In this document: piece by piece, positions 23,320-34,100 of the stretch
Position numbering within the stretch: the first letter of the stretch is position 1
Layout: every line of letters starts with the position of its first letter
Source of the DNA: Megascapheus bottae
Lineage: Eukaryota > Chordata > Mammalia > Rodentia > Geomyidae
Assembly: GCA_024803745.1 (NCBI GenBank)
Contig: JANJXV010000025.1
Coordinates: 21,010,610 to 21,074,609, forward strand
Length of the DNA stretch: 64,000 bases
Reading direction: 5' to 3'
Translations under genes and position numbers: made by a program
The notes under the pieces: model-generated
What the model saw: only the letters and a program-made list of their open reading frames with translations
What the model was told of the DNA's origin: nothing
The model's database searches: none

Positions 23320-23480
23320 AAACTACATTTTTCCAGACTCCCTTGCAGCTGGACATAGTCACGTGACTAAGATCCAGCTACTAGGAATGTATAACTTTGT
23401 AATCTAGGAGTTCCTATGTTTCCATTCCTTTCATAGTGGGCTGGGATGTAGAATTACACCAGCAAGATGGGGGAGACCTG
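23320..23480. repeat. Possible ancient transposon or LTR fossil, family not identified
   Basis: CAGACTCCCTTGCAGCTGGA, AGTCACGTGACTAAGATCCA and AGAATTACACCAGCAAGATG resemble a common old mammalian repeat. I cannot assign it. Confidence 0.35.
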
Positions 23481-23655
23481 GGATTTATGACATCATAAAG
23501 CCTTCATTCCAAACTTGGGCTTCTTATTTCTTCCCAGACTGTTGAAATGAGAGGAATAAAATTCAGTGAGCCACTGCTCTTCAGAAGTCTTTTGTTTTAG
23601 CAGCCAGTCTGTCTCCTGAATCATGTGATTTGAATAGACATTGCAAAATACACAG

Positions 23656-23700
23656 CACACAGTGGGAGTGACACACAGTGGGCGTGACACACAGTGGGTG
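23656..23700. repeat. 16-bp tandem repeat (CACACAGTGGGMGTGA), about 2.8 copies
   Basis: Units start at 23656, 23672 and 23688; the first two differ by one base (A/C). Confidence 0.9.
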
Positions 23701-24754
23701 CTCCTAAATCATCACGATCCTGTGTCATTTTTACAGTACAAGCACGTGAGGGACAATTCACCGAGATAATCTTTAAAAGGAAGCTTTTTCATGGAGATGG
23801 AACAGTATTGGATTAAGATAGATCATTACAGGAAAATTTTCTTTTTGAAATGCAAAAATGAGTAAAACATTTGGTAAATCTGTACTGATGCATGAGACAT
23901 ATTTTATAACACATTAGGGATTTTCAATGTGAATTTTAGTCCCAGCCAAGATGGAGTGGAGGGGAGGGAGAGAGAACATTGATTCTCTCGAAGAGGCCTG
24001 GGACCAGCAGACATAAAACTCTGGACTGTCTGGACTCTTGGACTTTAAGGCAGGAAGCCTCCTCTCTGAGCTGTGTCTGATGCTCTAGCCCAGAGCCTGC
24101 CCTGTTTACTCCTGATGGGAAGCTAGGAGATGACATTATGATGACATTGACTTTGTTTTATCATTATAGCCGATGGGCAGGGCAACAGCTTAGGTTTGCC
24201 TGACAGGTTCCTTTTCCCTTCACACAAGGGGACAAACAAAGAATGGGTTTGAAATTCTGCAAGTAACTATGATTCCATGTAGCCAAATCAAATCAGCCAG
24301 TCCTTCTCACCTCCAGACCCAAGCCTTCTGTCCTGGGACACTTTGTGAGGGATAAAAATCCAAGGCCTGCAATTGAAACAGGCAGCTTAAAGCAAAGTTT
24401 CTTGACTCAGTATCCCCTCTGAATGCCTAACTGCTCTAATCTGCTCTCTACCACATTCCTTCTGGGTCAGGGATGGTAGATGAGTCAAATGTGCTAGCTT
24501 GCTGAGGGAGAAGGGATACAAGTTCCTGCCACACTGCAGATTCTTCATTGATCAGGGAGGAAAGGGGCTCTGCATTGACTCTGTTGCTAATGTAATGTCT
24601 CTATTCAAGGCATCCTTCACTTTCTCTGCTGGTCAGCAAGAGTGGTCATCAAAGCAGGACTTGGCCAGGGGCCAGGAGTGAATTAGCACAGGCCAGAGGG
24701 GAGTGGGGAATCTTAATCTGCAGTTTCTTCAAGCTCTCTGTTGTGTGGGGTGGG

Positions 24755-24795
24755 CTGTGGGTGTGGGTGTGGGTGTGGGTGTGGGTGTGGGTGTG
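24755..24795. repeat. (TGTGGG)n hexamer repeat
   Basis: Six to seven copies of GTGTGG in register, next to the tail side of a reverse SINE. Confidence 0.95.
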
Positions 24796-24796
24796 C

Positions 24797-25002
24797 TGGT
24801 CCTGGAGCTTGAACACAGAGCCTGGGCACTAAGCTTTTAGTACTCTACCACGTGAGCCACAATTTCACTTTGGGCTTTTTGGTGGTCCATTAGAGGTAAA
24901 ACTCTCATAGACTTTTCTGCCCAGGCTGGCTTTGAATTTCCATCCTTAGATCTCACTCTCCCAGGTAGCTAGGATTACAAGCATGAACTAGTACCCAGCT
25001 CT
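24797..25002 (-). mobile_element. 7SL/B1-headed Geo SINE, reverse
   Basis: TGGTCCTGGAGCTTGAACAC, GTACTCTACCACGTGAGCCA and CAGGTAGCTAGGATTACAAG. Confidence 0.87.
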
Positions 25003-25638
25003 GATCTTTGTTTCATCAGAAAAGCAGGCTCATCTGAGAATAAAAGGTTTCTTTCCAAAGCTTCCAAATACAGTTTTTTTCCCCCACTATGTTTTGGCAA
25101 GTGCCTTCTCCGAGGCAGGGACTGTGAAAACTACTGGTTCTTCATCTGTGATCAACAAAGGCAAGATTCCTGTTCACAGCAAGAGCAAAAAGTTCTAGCA
25201 GACAAGGCTTCTAGTGACAAATTTCAGGGAGGGCAACAGTAGGAAAGATGAGAACAGGTGTGTGTGTTGGGGGTTATGTGGGTAGGATTGGGATAGTATT
25301 TTATTTAGACATTCATGAACAAGGAAGGTGAGGAGGGAAGAAAATACTTCTTAGAAGATGGAAGAGAGTATGCCAATTCACAAAAGTTCAGAAATACCTG
25401 ACAGATTCCAGGAGCTGATAGGAGACCCTGGTGGCTGGAAAGGGTTTGTGGAGAGGTTTCTGCTTGAGTCTTGTCCACCAGGTTGGAAAGAGCCTACTGT
25501 TTCCTTCCATAAGAAGATATTGTGGCTGCAGTTTGTCTCTTCTCCTTTGCATTGCATGAGAAAATAATGCTTGCTAATGTTTATTGAACATTGTATTATC
25601 TTGCTGCTCTAGTATTGATCTTTAAAGCTCAGCAACGA

Positions 25639-25696
25639 GTGTGTGTGTGCGCGCGCACACGTGCGTGCACACGCACGTGAACGTGTGTGTGTGTAT
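25639..25696. repeat. GT/GC alternating tract with a perfect 16-bp palindrome
   Basis: GTGTGCGCGCGCACAC (25645-25660) is self-complementary; a near-palindrome ACGTGCGTGCACACGCACGT follows, then (GT)n. Confidence 0.92.
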
Positions 25697-25704
25697 CTGT
25701 CTAT

Positions 25705-25922
25705 GTGTCCTGGGGCTTGAAACTCAAGGCCTGGGCACTGTCCCTTAGATTTTTGCTCAAGCCTAGCACCCTGCCACTTGAGTTACAGCTCTGCTTCTGA
25801 TTTTGCAGTGGTCAATTGGAGATAAGAGTTTTATAGACTTTCCAGACTGGCTTTGAACTGCAATCCATAGATCTCAGCTCTTGACTGGCTAGGATTATAA
25901 GCAGGAGCCACCTGTCCTGGGC
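25705..25922 (-). mobile_element. 7SL/B1-headed Geo SINE, reverse
   Basis: TCCTGGGGCTTGAAACTCAA, TGCAGTGGTCAATTGGAGAT and ACTGGCTAGGATTATAAGCA. The GT-rich tract lies at its tail side. Confidence 0.88.
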
Positions 25923-26159
25923 TCTCACACTGCTGTTTTGATTTTCATTTTGCCAATGAAGAAACTGAGACCAAGAGACAATTTGCTTAAAACACACCCA
26001 GTGGGATTTGAATCCATCGAGTACGGGTAATAGTACTTCTCCACTGTAAATTTCCTGGTGTCATTCCCCCCCCCCCATCTTTGTCCATACTATGAGTGAT
26101 TTAGAAAGTTACTAAGTCCACTTTGTTGTTTGGTACGTTCCATGCACAGATAATTTTCT

Positions 26160-26336
26160 TTTCGCTTCTCTACCGTACTGCGATGCACTTAGAGGCCCTC
26201 AATCGAGATGAGATAGACAGGTCCTAAACCGGAACCATCAGACCTCAAGCGCATGAGCTAAATAAACCTCTTTTCTTTAGGTACAACCCAGCATCAGGTA
26301 TTTTGTTATAGCAACACAAGATGGACAGAGACAGTT
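26160..26336 (+). mobile_element. MaLR-like LTR, 3' portion
   Basis: CATGAGCTAAATAAACCTCT, TTTCTTTAGGTACAACCCAG, CATCAGGTATTTTGTTATAG and AAGATGGACAGAGACAG follow the order seen at the 3' end of mammalian MaLR LTRs. AATAAA is at 26261-26266. No internal viral region is seen. Confidence 0.7.
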
Positions 26337-27159
26337 CCCAAGCACCTCAGGGCTATAATTCCTTTTTCCACACTCGATGTCAATCAACTCACTTGCCTGG
26401 ACACAGGGTCTGCCTTCCTCTTCTCTCACACCTTTAAAGCAGCCTCAGTTTCCCTTTTCTCAGTTTGGATCCCCATTATATCCAAAACAAAAACTCCTAG
26501 AAGAAAACCTCAGCCCACTCAGCTGGTCGCTCTCTCTGTGGCCTTTTCCTTTGCGGAGAGGAAGATTTACCCTTCAGAATTTGAGACACTCTCAATTCTG
26601 TCCACTTGTTTATAATTTTATTTTATCCATGCCCCCCCCCCACCTCAGTGGACATTGTTCAGTTGAGAGCATTAGGGATTGACTTTAGAAGCCAAAATTA
26701 TATCCCAGGATCAATATCAAAGTCATCCTCCAGAAGATTTCGAAGAACAGCAGTTCATTTTCTCCTGTGAGAGATGGAGGGGTAGGGCAGAGGCATTGTA
26801 CCCCTGGAGGCTTTCACCTGGAGGTCAACTTGAAGGCTTTCAAATGAGAGCCAAGCAGAGGGCAGTGCAGGAGCTGAAAGTCTGCAAGCTTCTTGCAGAG
26901 GAAAACTGGAGCTCATACAGCCTCTGAGTCATGACACATCTCAAAATAAGGTCGAAAACCCGAAGCCAGGTCCAGCTCTGCAGGGTCTGAGCTGGAGGTT
27001 TTACGACCACTGATTGGTGTTTGGAGGGAGGACAGGTGGTGGACCACTGACAGAGCCCAGAATTATCTCTCAGGGGACCAGCAAGTCCCTTGCAGTGGAG
27101 TTTCCTGGCTTCAAGTTGTTTGTTTCGTTGTTGTTAGTTGTGAAGTTTTTTGTTGTTTT
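26337..27159. other. Unassigned non-coding sequence
   Basis: Two open frames (26377-26682 and 26679-26927, +) abut, but neither shows a domain or a supported splice context. Confidence 0.5.
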
Positions 27160-27395
27160 GTGTCAATCCTAACGCTGGAACTAAGTGCCTGGGTGCTGTC
27201 TCTGAGCTTTGTTCCCCCCTCCTCAAATAGCACTCTACTACTTGAACCACAACTCCTCTTTTCCCATTTTTGGGGGTTGGTTAGTTGGAGATAAGAATCT
27301 CATGGACTTTCCTGCCCAGCCTGACTTCGAACTGTGATCCTCAAATCCCATTCTCTATAGTAGCCTGGGCTGTGGTCATCAGCCACTGGCCTCCA
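27160..27395 (-). mobile_element. 7SL/B1-headed Geo SINE, reverse, old
   Basis: GTGCCTGGGTGCTGTCTCTG, TAGCACTCTACTACTTGAAC and GAATCTCATGGACTTTCCTG; the 7SL end is decayed. Confidence 0.8.
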
Positions 27396-27407
27396 GCTTG
27401 TTAGTAT

Positions 27408-27500
27408 GCTCGTTGGTGCCACTATGGGGCCTTAAAATCAGGACTTCACACATTTTTACTTAAAGCTGGCACTCTATGCCTCTACCTCCAGTTTTGGTGA
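27408..27500 (-). mobile_element. Geo-type fragment, reverse, old
   Basis: TGGTGCCACTATGGGGCCTT and AGCTGGCACTCTATGCCTCT only. Confidence 0.5.
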
Positions 27501-27562
27501 AACTGATTGTGGGAGAAGAGATACATTATTGACTAATTGAAAGGAAGATAAAACCCAAGCGA

Positions 27563-27792
27563 AGCCAGATGCTGGTGGCTCTCACCTGGAACCCTAACTA
27601 CTCAGGAGGCTGAGAGCTGAGGATCACGGCTTGAAACCAGCCTGGGCAGGAAAATCCATGAGACTCTTATCTCCAATAAACAGAAAACATTGCACATGGT
27701 GCTGTGGCTCAAGGGGTAGAGTGCTAGCTGTGAGCACAAAGAGGCTCAGGGACAGAGCCCAGGCCCCGAGTTCCTGCCTCAGGATCAGCAAA
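27563..27792 (+). mobile_element. 7SL/B1-headed Geo SINE (first of a tandem pair)
   Basis: GATGCTGGTGGCTCTCACCT, AGGCTGAGAGCTGAGGATCA and CAAGGGGTAGAGTGCTAGCT, ending at CCTCAGGATCAGC. Confidence 0.9.
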
Positions 27793-27821
27793 TGATAAGC
27801 AAATAAAAAAACAGAAGCCAA

Positions 27822-28060
27822 GAGCTGGGTGTTGATGGCTCATGCCCATCATCCTAGCTACTCAGGAGGCTGAGATCTGAGGATCACAGTTGCAAGCCAG
27901 TCAAGGAAATCCATAAGAATCTTAACTCCGATTAACTACTAAAAGGTCTGAAGTGAAGTTGAGCTTTGAGTAAAAAGGCTCAGGGAGATCACCCAGGCTC
28001 TGAGTTCAAGATCCAGGACTCACACTCAAACTCACTCATACACACAAACACACAGTGATT
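27822..28060 (+). mobile_element. 7SL/B1-headed Geo SINE (second of the pair) with CA-rich tail
   Basis: GCTGGGTGTTGATGGCTCAT, CTCAGGAGGCTGAGATCTGA and CTGAGTTCAAGATCCAGGAC, then ACACTCAAACTCACTCATAC and CA blocks. Confidence 0.88.
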
Positions 28061-28073
28061 GGCAGAAGACTTT

Positions 28074-28096
28074 ACCTGGTATGCAGTATACCAGGT
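28074..28096. repeat. 9-bp perfect hairpin
   Basis: ACCTGGTAT (28074-28082) and ATACCAGGT (28088-28096) around the loop GCAGT. Confidence 0.9.
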
Positions 28097-30075
28097 TTGT
28101 GCTACACCAGGACCCTTCTACTTGCTCTGGGACAATACTTGGCTACGTCCATTGCAGAGTGACAACGTTATGAAGGAGAGACGTGTTCTGTCCCCTTAAG
28201 CTCTTACACTATGCGTCTGGCAGCACAGCTGAGTGAGAGCTACAGCTCACACTGCTTCCAGGACCTTTGGGCTATAGATTTCCAGATTGGAAGGGGTAGA
28301 GCTGGGTAGGAAGATCCCAAGTCAAAATCTAAAGCATAGAGAATTTCCTTGGCATCACTGTAAAAGCCACCCCTGTCCCCAGGGGCTTTCATATTGGCAC
28401 CATGAAGAAGAAACATGGGCAGAGCATTGGCTCAGTTCGCAGATGCAAGTCAGCTTACCTCGGACACAAGAACCATTGGAACATTTGCTGTCTATGCTGA
28501 TGGGGGTGGAAGAGAGCTTTGTTCTGAGTGCTCTGTGATTAAATCCGATTGTCTCCTGAAAACAACAACAACAAAATCAAATGTAGTATAAAAGCCAGGC
28601 CAGAGCCACACAATGCGAGGCTGTGTAAAACATTTCTCCTTTGGCTATGAGGAAAATCTCTTTTCTGGAAGCTTCTCCTTACCTGTGATGATGGTTCAGT
28701 TCTGCTCACACATATTTCAGAGGCTACAAGTAACAAATCAGAAAGGGGACTGTCTTCCCCTTGGATGTTGTCCTGAGTCTGTGAGATCGGGAGAATGACT
28801 TGGCCCTCACATGTCTTTTCACCTCTCTAACATTTGCCAATCTTCCTGGAGAACCATGAGAGAAGGGCTCATTTTAATAGTTCCCTTTGACTTATGGCTT
28901 TGTTTGTTTATGGATTTCCTACAGTGATGTTGAACTGAAGAAAAAAAAATCCCCTCAAGTAAACTTCTACGAATAAGAATGGGAGAGTAAGGTTGTCAGC
29001 TCTTGTGTTGATTTTGCATGGATATGGATAGAATCACATGGATGAGATCCAGATGATAGAAATCAAGAGCCAGTCATTCTAGTAGCTTCTGGAAGACTGC
29101 AACCTGGGGATTCAAAGATTCAAAAGGTCAGAAGTTGGAAGGGGCTGGTCAGTGCTTCCTGGAGGGGCTAAGCTGGACACAGACTCTCAGAAAGGGCCAA
29201 AGATGAATAGATCCAGGGGAAAAAGGTACTTCCCAAAGTGAGTGAAATCCCAGCAGGCTGCCTCCAGCCATCTTGGCGCATGGCTATGTCCATGTGTTCA
29301 ACTAGCCCATTCTTGAGAAGCCAGGCATGTATCCCTATGGATTTGGTCTCCTGTCACCTCCTCTTAGATCTTGCTTTGGCTTTCTCCTTCAAAATGCTCA
29401 TCATAGCTTGTGATTCTGGATCTGCTTGTGGGGTGGTTGGATTCATATTCCATTCTTCCCATACCACCTGCCATTTCCATACCATGGATTCACAAGAGCA
29501 GAAACTCTGACTGTGTTACTGGACTATTGTGAGAGGCTGGGCTCAAGATCGACTCAAACCATTTTCCTAATCAATCAATCCACTGATGAGCCAATCAGTC
29601 CATCCATGCTGGTATTTTACACTGGGTTGTCTATAGCAGGGGGAGGAGATGAGAGGGAACTGGAATCCCCAAAGGCCTGAGTGCAAATCTCCCCAACGCA
29701 AGGACAAAATGTCATTGAGGCTGCTTTCTTATCTCCTCAGTAGATAAGCTGGTGGTTTTCTGGGCCGTAATGTATGTGTTTGTTTTCATCTGTCATGTTT
29801 TTCTATTACTCACCGGTGAGATAATTTACCTCCCTGTTCCCCAGCCCCTCTAAAACATCTTCTGGCAAATTGACTTTCCAGGAAGAGGCAGCCTCAAGCC
29901 CTCCCCGCTGGATGCCCTGTGTTCACAAACCCGTCTCTGGAGACCTGGTGCTTTTCTTAGTGGATTTCCAAGTCCTCTATGTCAGTGCTTCTGGGGGATT
30001 TTGTACAAAACAGGTTGCTTGGTCCAGTCCCCTGATTTTAATTCTGTAGGTCCACAGTGGACCAAAGATGTTACC
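28097..30075. other. Unassigned non-coding sequence
   Basis: A 2-kb stretch nearly free of SINEs, with no recognised exon. This is unusual for the window and could hold conserved non-coding sequence. Confidence 0.45.
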
Positions 30076-30210
30076 TGCCTGTCTGCCTGTCTTCCTTCCT
30101 TCTTTCTTTCCTTCCTTCCTGTCTGCCTGCCTGCCTGCCTGCCTTCCTTCCTTCCTTCCTTCCTTCCTTCCTTCCTTCCTTCCTTCCTTCCTTCCCTCTT
30201 CCTTTCTTTC
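30076..30210. repeat. (CCTG)n/(TTCC)n tract
   Basis: CTGCCTGCCTGCCTGCC followed by about 60 nt of pure TTCC, then TTTCTTTCTTT. Confidence 0.96.
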
Positions 30211-30212
30211 TT

Positions 30213-30332
30213 TGGTTTTTTTTTTTTTGAGACAGAGTCTCACGGTGTAGTTCAGAGTGATCTCGAACTCCATATCTTCCTCCCTCAGCCTCTCAAGTGC
30301 TAAGAAGATCTAGCACCATCACACTTGGCAAG
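30213..30332 (-). mobile_element. B1 (7SL-derived) SINE, reverse
   Basis: A T-rich stretch, then GAGACAGAGTCTCACGGTGT, CTCGAACTCCATATC and CTCAGCCTCTCAAGTGCTAA. It has no Geo half. Confidence 0.8.
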
Positions 30333-31207
30333 ACATTTCCAGTCAGCCTCCGGCAAGGCTGCTTGTTAGCCTGTGGAAATTTTAAAGGTCTGCTCGCATA
30401 TCATCTCATTGAACACTTACAGTCCTCAACAACAAAGATAAGAAGATACTTCCCCGCCCCCTCTGCCTACGTTTGAGAGGAAGACACTCTCCAGGCAGAT
30501 GATCAGGAGCTGAACCCAGAATGGACAGGTCTCCTGACATGAGTTTACCCAGTGTAAACTGCAGTCATTCTAGACATGTGGTAACACTTGAGTTTCGTCT
30601 CCTGGGTCCCCTGGGTGTACCTATGAGGAATATTCTACCTGAAGATCATTCCCTTCTCTCTGGACAGGTGGTTCCCTCCCCACTGAACGCTGCAGTCCAA
30701 GGGGACCAGACTCGGGGGTCCAGTTGGAAGGGCTGAGCGAGACAGTTCAGTGTCTCTGTCTGGCCTCTGAGAGAAATCCTGCCGCTCTTGCATCAGAGCA
30801 AGGAGTCGTTCAGTACACTCTCCCTTCCCCCCTTCCCTCTGTCTTCAGCTGAAATCAATACCAAATGGTTCCTAGCTAGTCGTCCCTCTCTTTGAACTTA
30901 GGCTCACTGAGGAAGCCTCACGCTGGGATCCCCACAGCCAACATGGAGAAAATCAACCTATTCTCCACTGTTTTCCTTCACAAAAGATAAAACAACCCCC
31001 CCCCAAATGCTTACATCTTTATGCCAACACAGCCTTCTCCCTCTCACCCCCCCCCCAAGCCTGGCTCTGCTCAGACAGAAAACTATGTTCTGTAGTTACA
31101 ACCAGTAAGGGATCTGAGAGTCAGAGAGACCTCCGAGTTCAAATTCCAGTCCAGAGAAACCTACGAGCAAGACTCAGTTTCTTCCTTTCAAAAATGGGAT
31201 GATGAAA

Positions 31208-31305
31208 ATGGAGCTGTGACTCAAGTGGTAGAGCACCAGCCTTGAGAGAGAGAGGAAAAAAAACCTCAGGGAGAGTGCCAGGGCTTGGAGTTCAAGACTC
31301 ATGAT
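31208..31305 (+). mobile_element. Geo-half fragment at the start of a GA repeat
   Basis: AAATGGAGCTGTGACTCAAG, TGGTAGAGCACCAGCCTTGA and GAGTTCAAGACTCATGATC; no head is present. Confidence 0.8.
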
Positions 31306-31306
31306 C

Positions 31307-31309
<3 letters not shown>

Positions 31310-31376
<67 letters not shown>

Positions 31377-31399
31377 AGGGAGGGAGGGAGGGAGGGAGG

Positions 31400-31473
<74 letters not shown>
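31310..31473. repeat. Symmetrical (GA)n-(GGGA)n-(GA)n homopurine array
   Basis: About 62 nt of GA, about 34 nt of GGGA, then about 70 nt of GA, with no pyrimidine on the + strand for over 160 nt. Confidence 0.97.
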
Positions 31474-31477
<4 letters not shown>

Positions 31478-32261
31478 TGGGGGAGAGAGACGCAATCCGG
31501 ACCATTTTGCAATTGGAAGGAAGGTGATACTTGGCGCCTATGCCTTGAGCCTTAGCAGCATGAGCCCCAGGGTTCCTCGGGAGACCTGCTCTTCCTCACC
31601 CCACTGATTCTGGAAGGTGGGGAGAAGGATCGTGTATTATCCTCCTTCAACTCCTGGGCAGGACGTCGCGCCGTTCAACACATGGAAGGACTCAGAGGAG
31701 TGAGAAGTGACCCCCCCCCCAACACACACACATACACCACAACCTTTCCACTCTCCACTTCGAGGAGAGAAGGGAGGGGGGGAAACTGGCAGTGACTGAG
31801 AGCTCCATCCGACACCAAGCATCGATCTAGGGCCCTGTGTTGTCATGGCAACGTCTCCTCCACATGGAGAGAGATCAGCTGGGTACCACCAGGCCTTCCT
31901 CAGCCCCCTGGTTCCCTGTCCCTCCCCCCACCCTCACAGTCCTAGCTCCTTTTCCTTCTTCTCTTGACAGTGGCACTCTCCCTATCATCCTTCCCCGCTC
32001 CTCAGCTTCCTCTCCCCCACCTCCCTTGACACTTCTTGTTCATTCCCCTGCCACCATCACTCAGTTCTCAGTAGTTGACCAAGTCCCAGCACCCACTCAC
32101 CTACTTCTTTCTGCTCTGTATCAGCCTCCACCCCCCTCCTCCAGCCAACTCTTTCCTGGGTTCCCAGAGCAGAAGGCATCTATCTACCTGAGTGTGAATG
32201 TGCAATGCAGCTTTCTCCTTCCTCAGACCACAGTTGTTGCCTCTCTAGGTGCTCACATGTG

Positions 32262-32310
32262 GGGTGTGTGTGTGTGTGTGTATGTGTGTGTGTGCATGCG
32301 CGTGTGTGTA
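32262..32310. repeat. Imperfect (GT)n
   Basis: GGTGTGTGTGTGTGTGTATG, then GTGTGTGTGCATGCGCGTGT. Confidence 0.9.
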
Positions 32311-32428
32311 AAACCATTTTGTTTTTCTGAGAGAAGCTGGAGAGAAAGATGCTCAGCCCCTCATGTCAGATGGGCCTGGGTTCTAGTTTTGTCCTTTGGC
32401 AAGTAACTTTTGAGGGACAGAGTGGCGA

Positions 32429-32481
32429 AGGGGAAGGAAGGAAGGAAGGAAGGAAAGAAGGAAGGAAGGAAGGAAGGAAGG
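32429..32481. repeat. (GGAA)n microsatellite
   Basis: GGAAGGAAGGAAGG units with one AAAG break. Confidence 0.95.
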
Positions 32482-32910
32482 ACACAGGGATTTAGGAAGT
32501 GGATTCAGGTCCCTGGAGATGTGAATGCAAATGGACCCTCCCCCACCCCACTCCAGATTCCCATTGCAGTTTCAGAACCCATAACCTCCTCACCTATCCC
32601 ATGGGGATTTCCGTAGTCCCCCATCTTACAGAGTAGTTATAATGAGAAGTCAAATAAGAGAAACATTACAGAAGCCAGCATGATGTGCAGGGAAGACAGA
32701 CTGGAGTGTGGATTTTTGTTGACTGCTCCAGTATGCTTGGACCCAGGGGGAGCAGTGGTTGTTTCTGTTTGGAGACATCAGGCTGGGCTTTAGAAGGGGA
32801 TGAGCCTTTTGCAGAATCTTGGATGAGTGGCTGTTTGCCAAGCTGTCTGGAAGAGGGCAGGTCATTTGAGGCAAAGATAGGGCTGAAGTGGAAGGCTGAG
32901 CTAGGCTGGC

Positions 32911-32912
32911 GT

Positions 32913-33001
<89 letters not shown>
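32911..33001. repeat. Compound (GT)n-(GTGC)n-(GT)n
   Basis: A GT run, six CGTG units at about 32951-32975, and a second GT run of about 26 nt. Confidence 0.97.
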
Positions 33002-33005
<4 letters not shown>

Positions 33006-33311
33006 TAGCATAAATAGAAACACCATGCACACTTTGGTTCACCATGACTCCATGCCAGAGGCTGGCTGGCCTGGAGACAAGTGAGAAAGATCTGCAGAGA
33101 TCTATGTTCAAGCTGTTTTGATCTGGAGACTCTTATTTGATTCATCTGGGGTAACTGAGTCACTGGTAACAAAATAATTCTGTATAAACTCCTCAGATGA
33201 TGCTGACAATGAAGCCCTGGGCCTAGGTGTGGTAAAGGATGTACTCATTGAATCTCCATGACAACTCCAAGACTCAAACTCAAAGATCATATAGTAAGAA
33301 GGTAGCTCTAT

Positions 33312-33312
<1 letters not shown>

Positions 33313-33351
<39 letters not shown>
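33313..33351. repeat. (AC)n microsatellite
   Basis: Pure dinucleotide run of about 38 nt. Confidence 0.97.
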
Positions 33352-33355
<4 letters not shown>

Positions 33356-33934
33356 CTCTCCCTCCCTGCCACTAAGATGGAGACTAAAGCATTATTAAGA
33401 GAAAATCAGAGAACACTAAGACAGACAATGAAGATGCCATATAACAGCCACTCAGATCGCCAGCTTTGTGCCCCATCTTCCTCTTCCAGTGCCAAGCCTG
33501 GATGCATTTTTCCCCACATGCATTTCATAAATGTGCATCTACACATCAGGATCCAAGCCATCTCGTCCCCATCCCCAGGCTTCATTAACTCAACTTTCGA
33601 CAGACTCATCTGGAAAGCATGGGGGAAATGCAGAGATTTGGGCTCCATCCCAGAGTTTCTAACTCAGGAGGTGTGCACGGGATTTGAGGATGGGTCCGTC
33701 TAATAAGCTCCCAGGTGTTCTGCCTGCCACCACTCAGAGCATCTACATTTCAGTCACAGCCCTGGAAAGTCAGTTCCTTAACCAGGTCCCTGGTGGCAGA
33801 TTTGTCCCTGGGAAAACAATGCTCAATACAGTGTCCCTGGCTTCACATCTTGGCCATGCCACTTCTTGCTATTTGTGACCCTGTCCATGATGGGTTGGAT
33901 ATTGTCCATTCATTGTCACTCACCCATCTATTCA

Positions 33935-34100
33935 TTTATTCTTTACCTAGACACCTTCTCACACCCGCATTCCTGCACCCACCTGCCTATCCAAGTACCT
34001 TTTCCTACCCACTCATCTATCCATCCATTTGTCCATCTCTCCACCCACCCACCCATTTAGCCATCCACCCATCTATCCATTTATCTCATATGCACCTATC
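33935..34100. repeat. Degenerate (CCAT)/(CCCA)n tract
   Basis: CATCTATCCATCCATTTGTC and CCACCCACCCACCCATTTAG blocks. Confidence 0.85.

Larger units (their letters stand above)
22178..24754. other. Unassigned sequence with two weak repeat signals
   Basis: Only the fossil near 23.32-23.48 kb and the 16-bp tandem repeat at 23656 stand out. No coding evidence. Confidence 0.5.
31485..32900. other. Unassigned sequence with microsatellites
   Basis: An ATG-to-stop frame of 189 codons (31837-32406, +) is proline/serine-rich with a GT-derived valine/cysteine stretch. I do not consider it a gene. Confidence 0.5.

Noticed and set aside
26377..26927. A two-exon or split gene from the adjacent frames at 26377-26682 and 26679-26927
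   Set aside because: No shared domain, no splice signals in the right phase, ordinary composition.
31837..32406. A 189-codon open frame on the + strand, the longest in the window
   Set aside because: Low-complexity proline/serine composition, a microsatellite-encoded stretch, no domain, no splice or promoter context.
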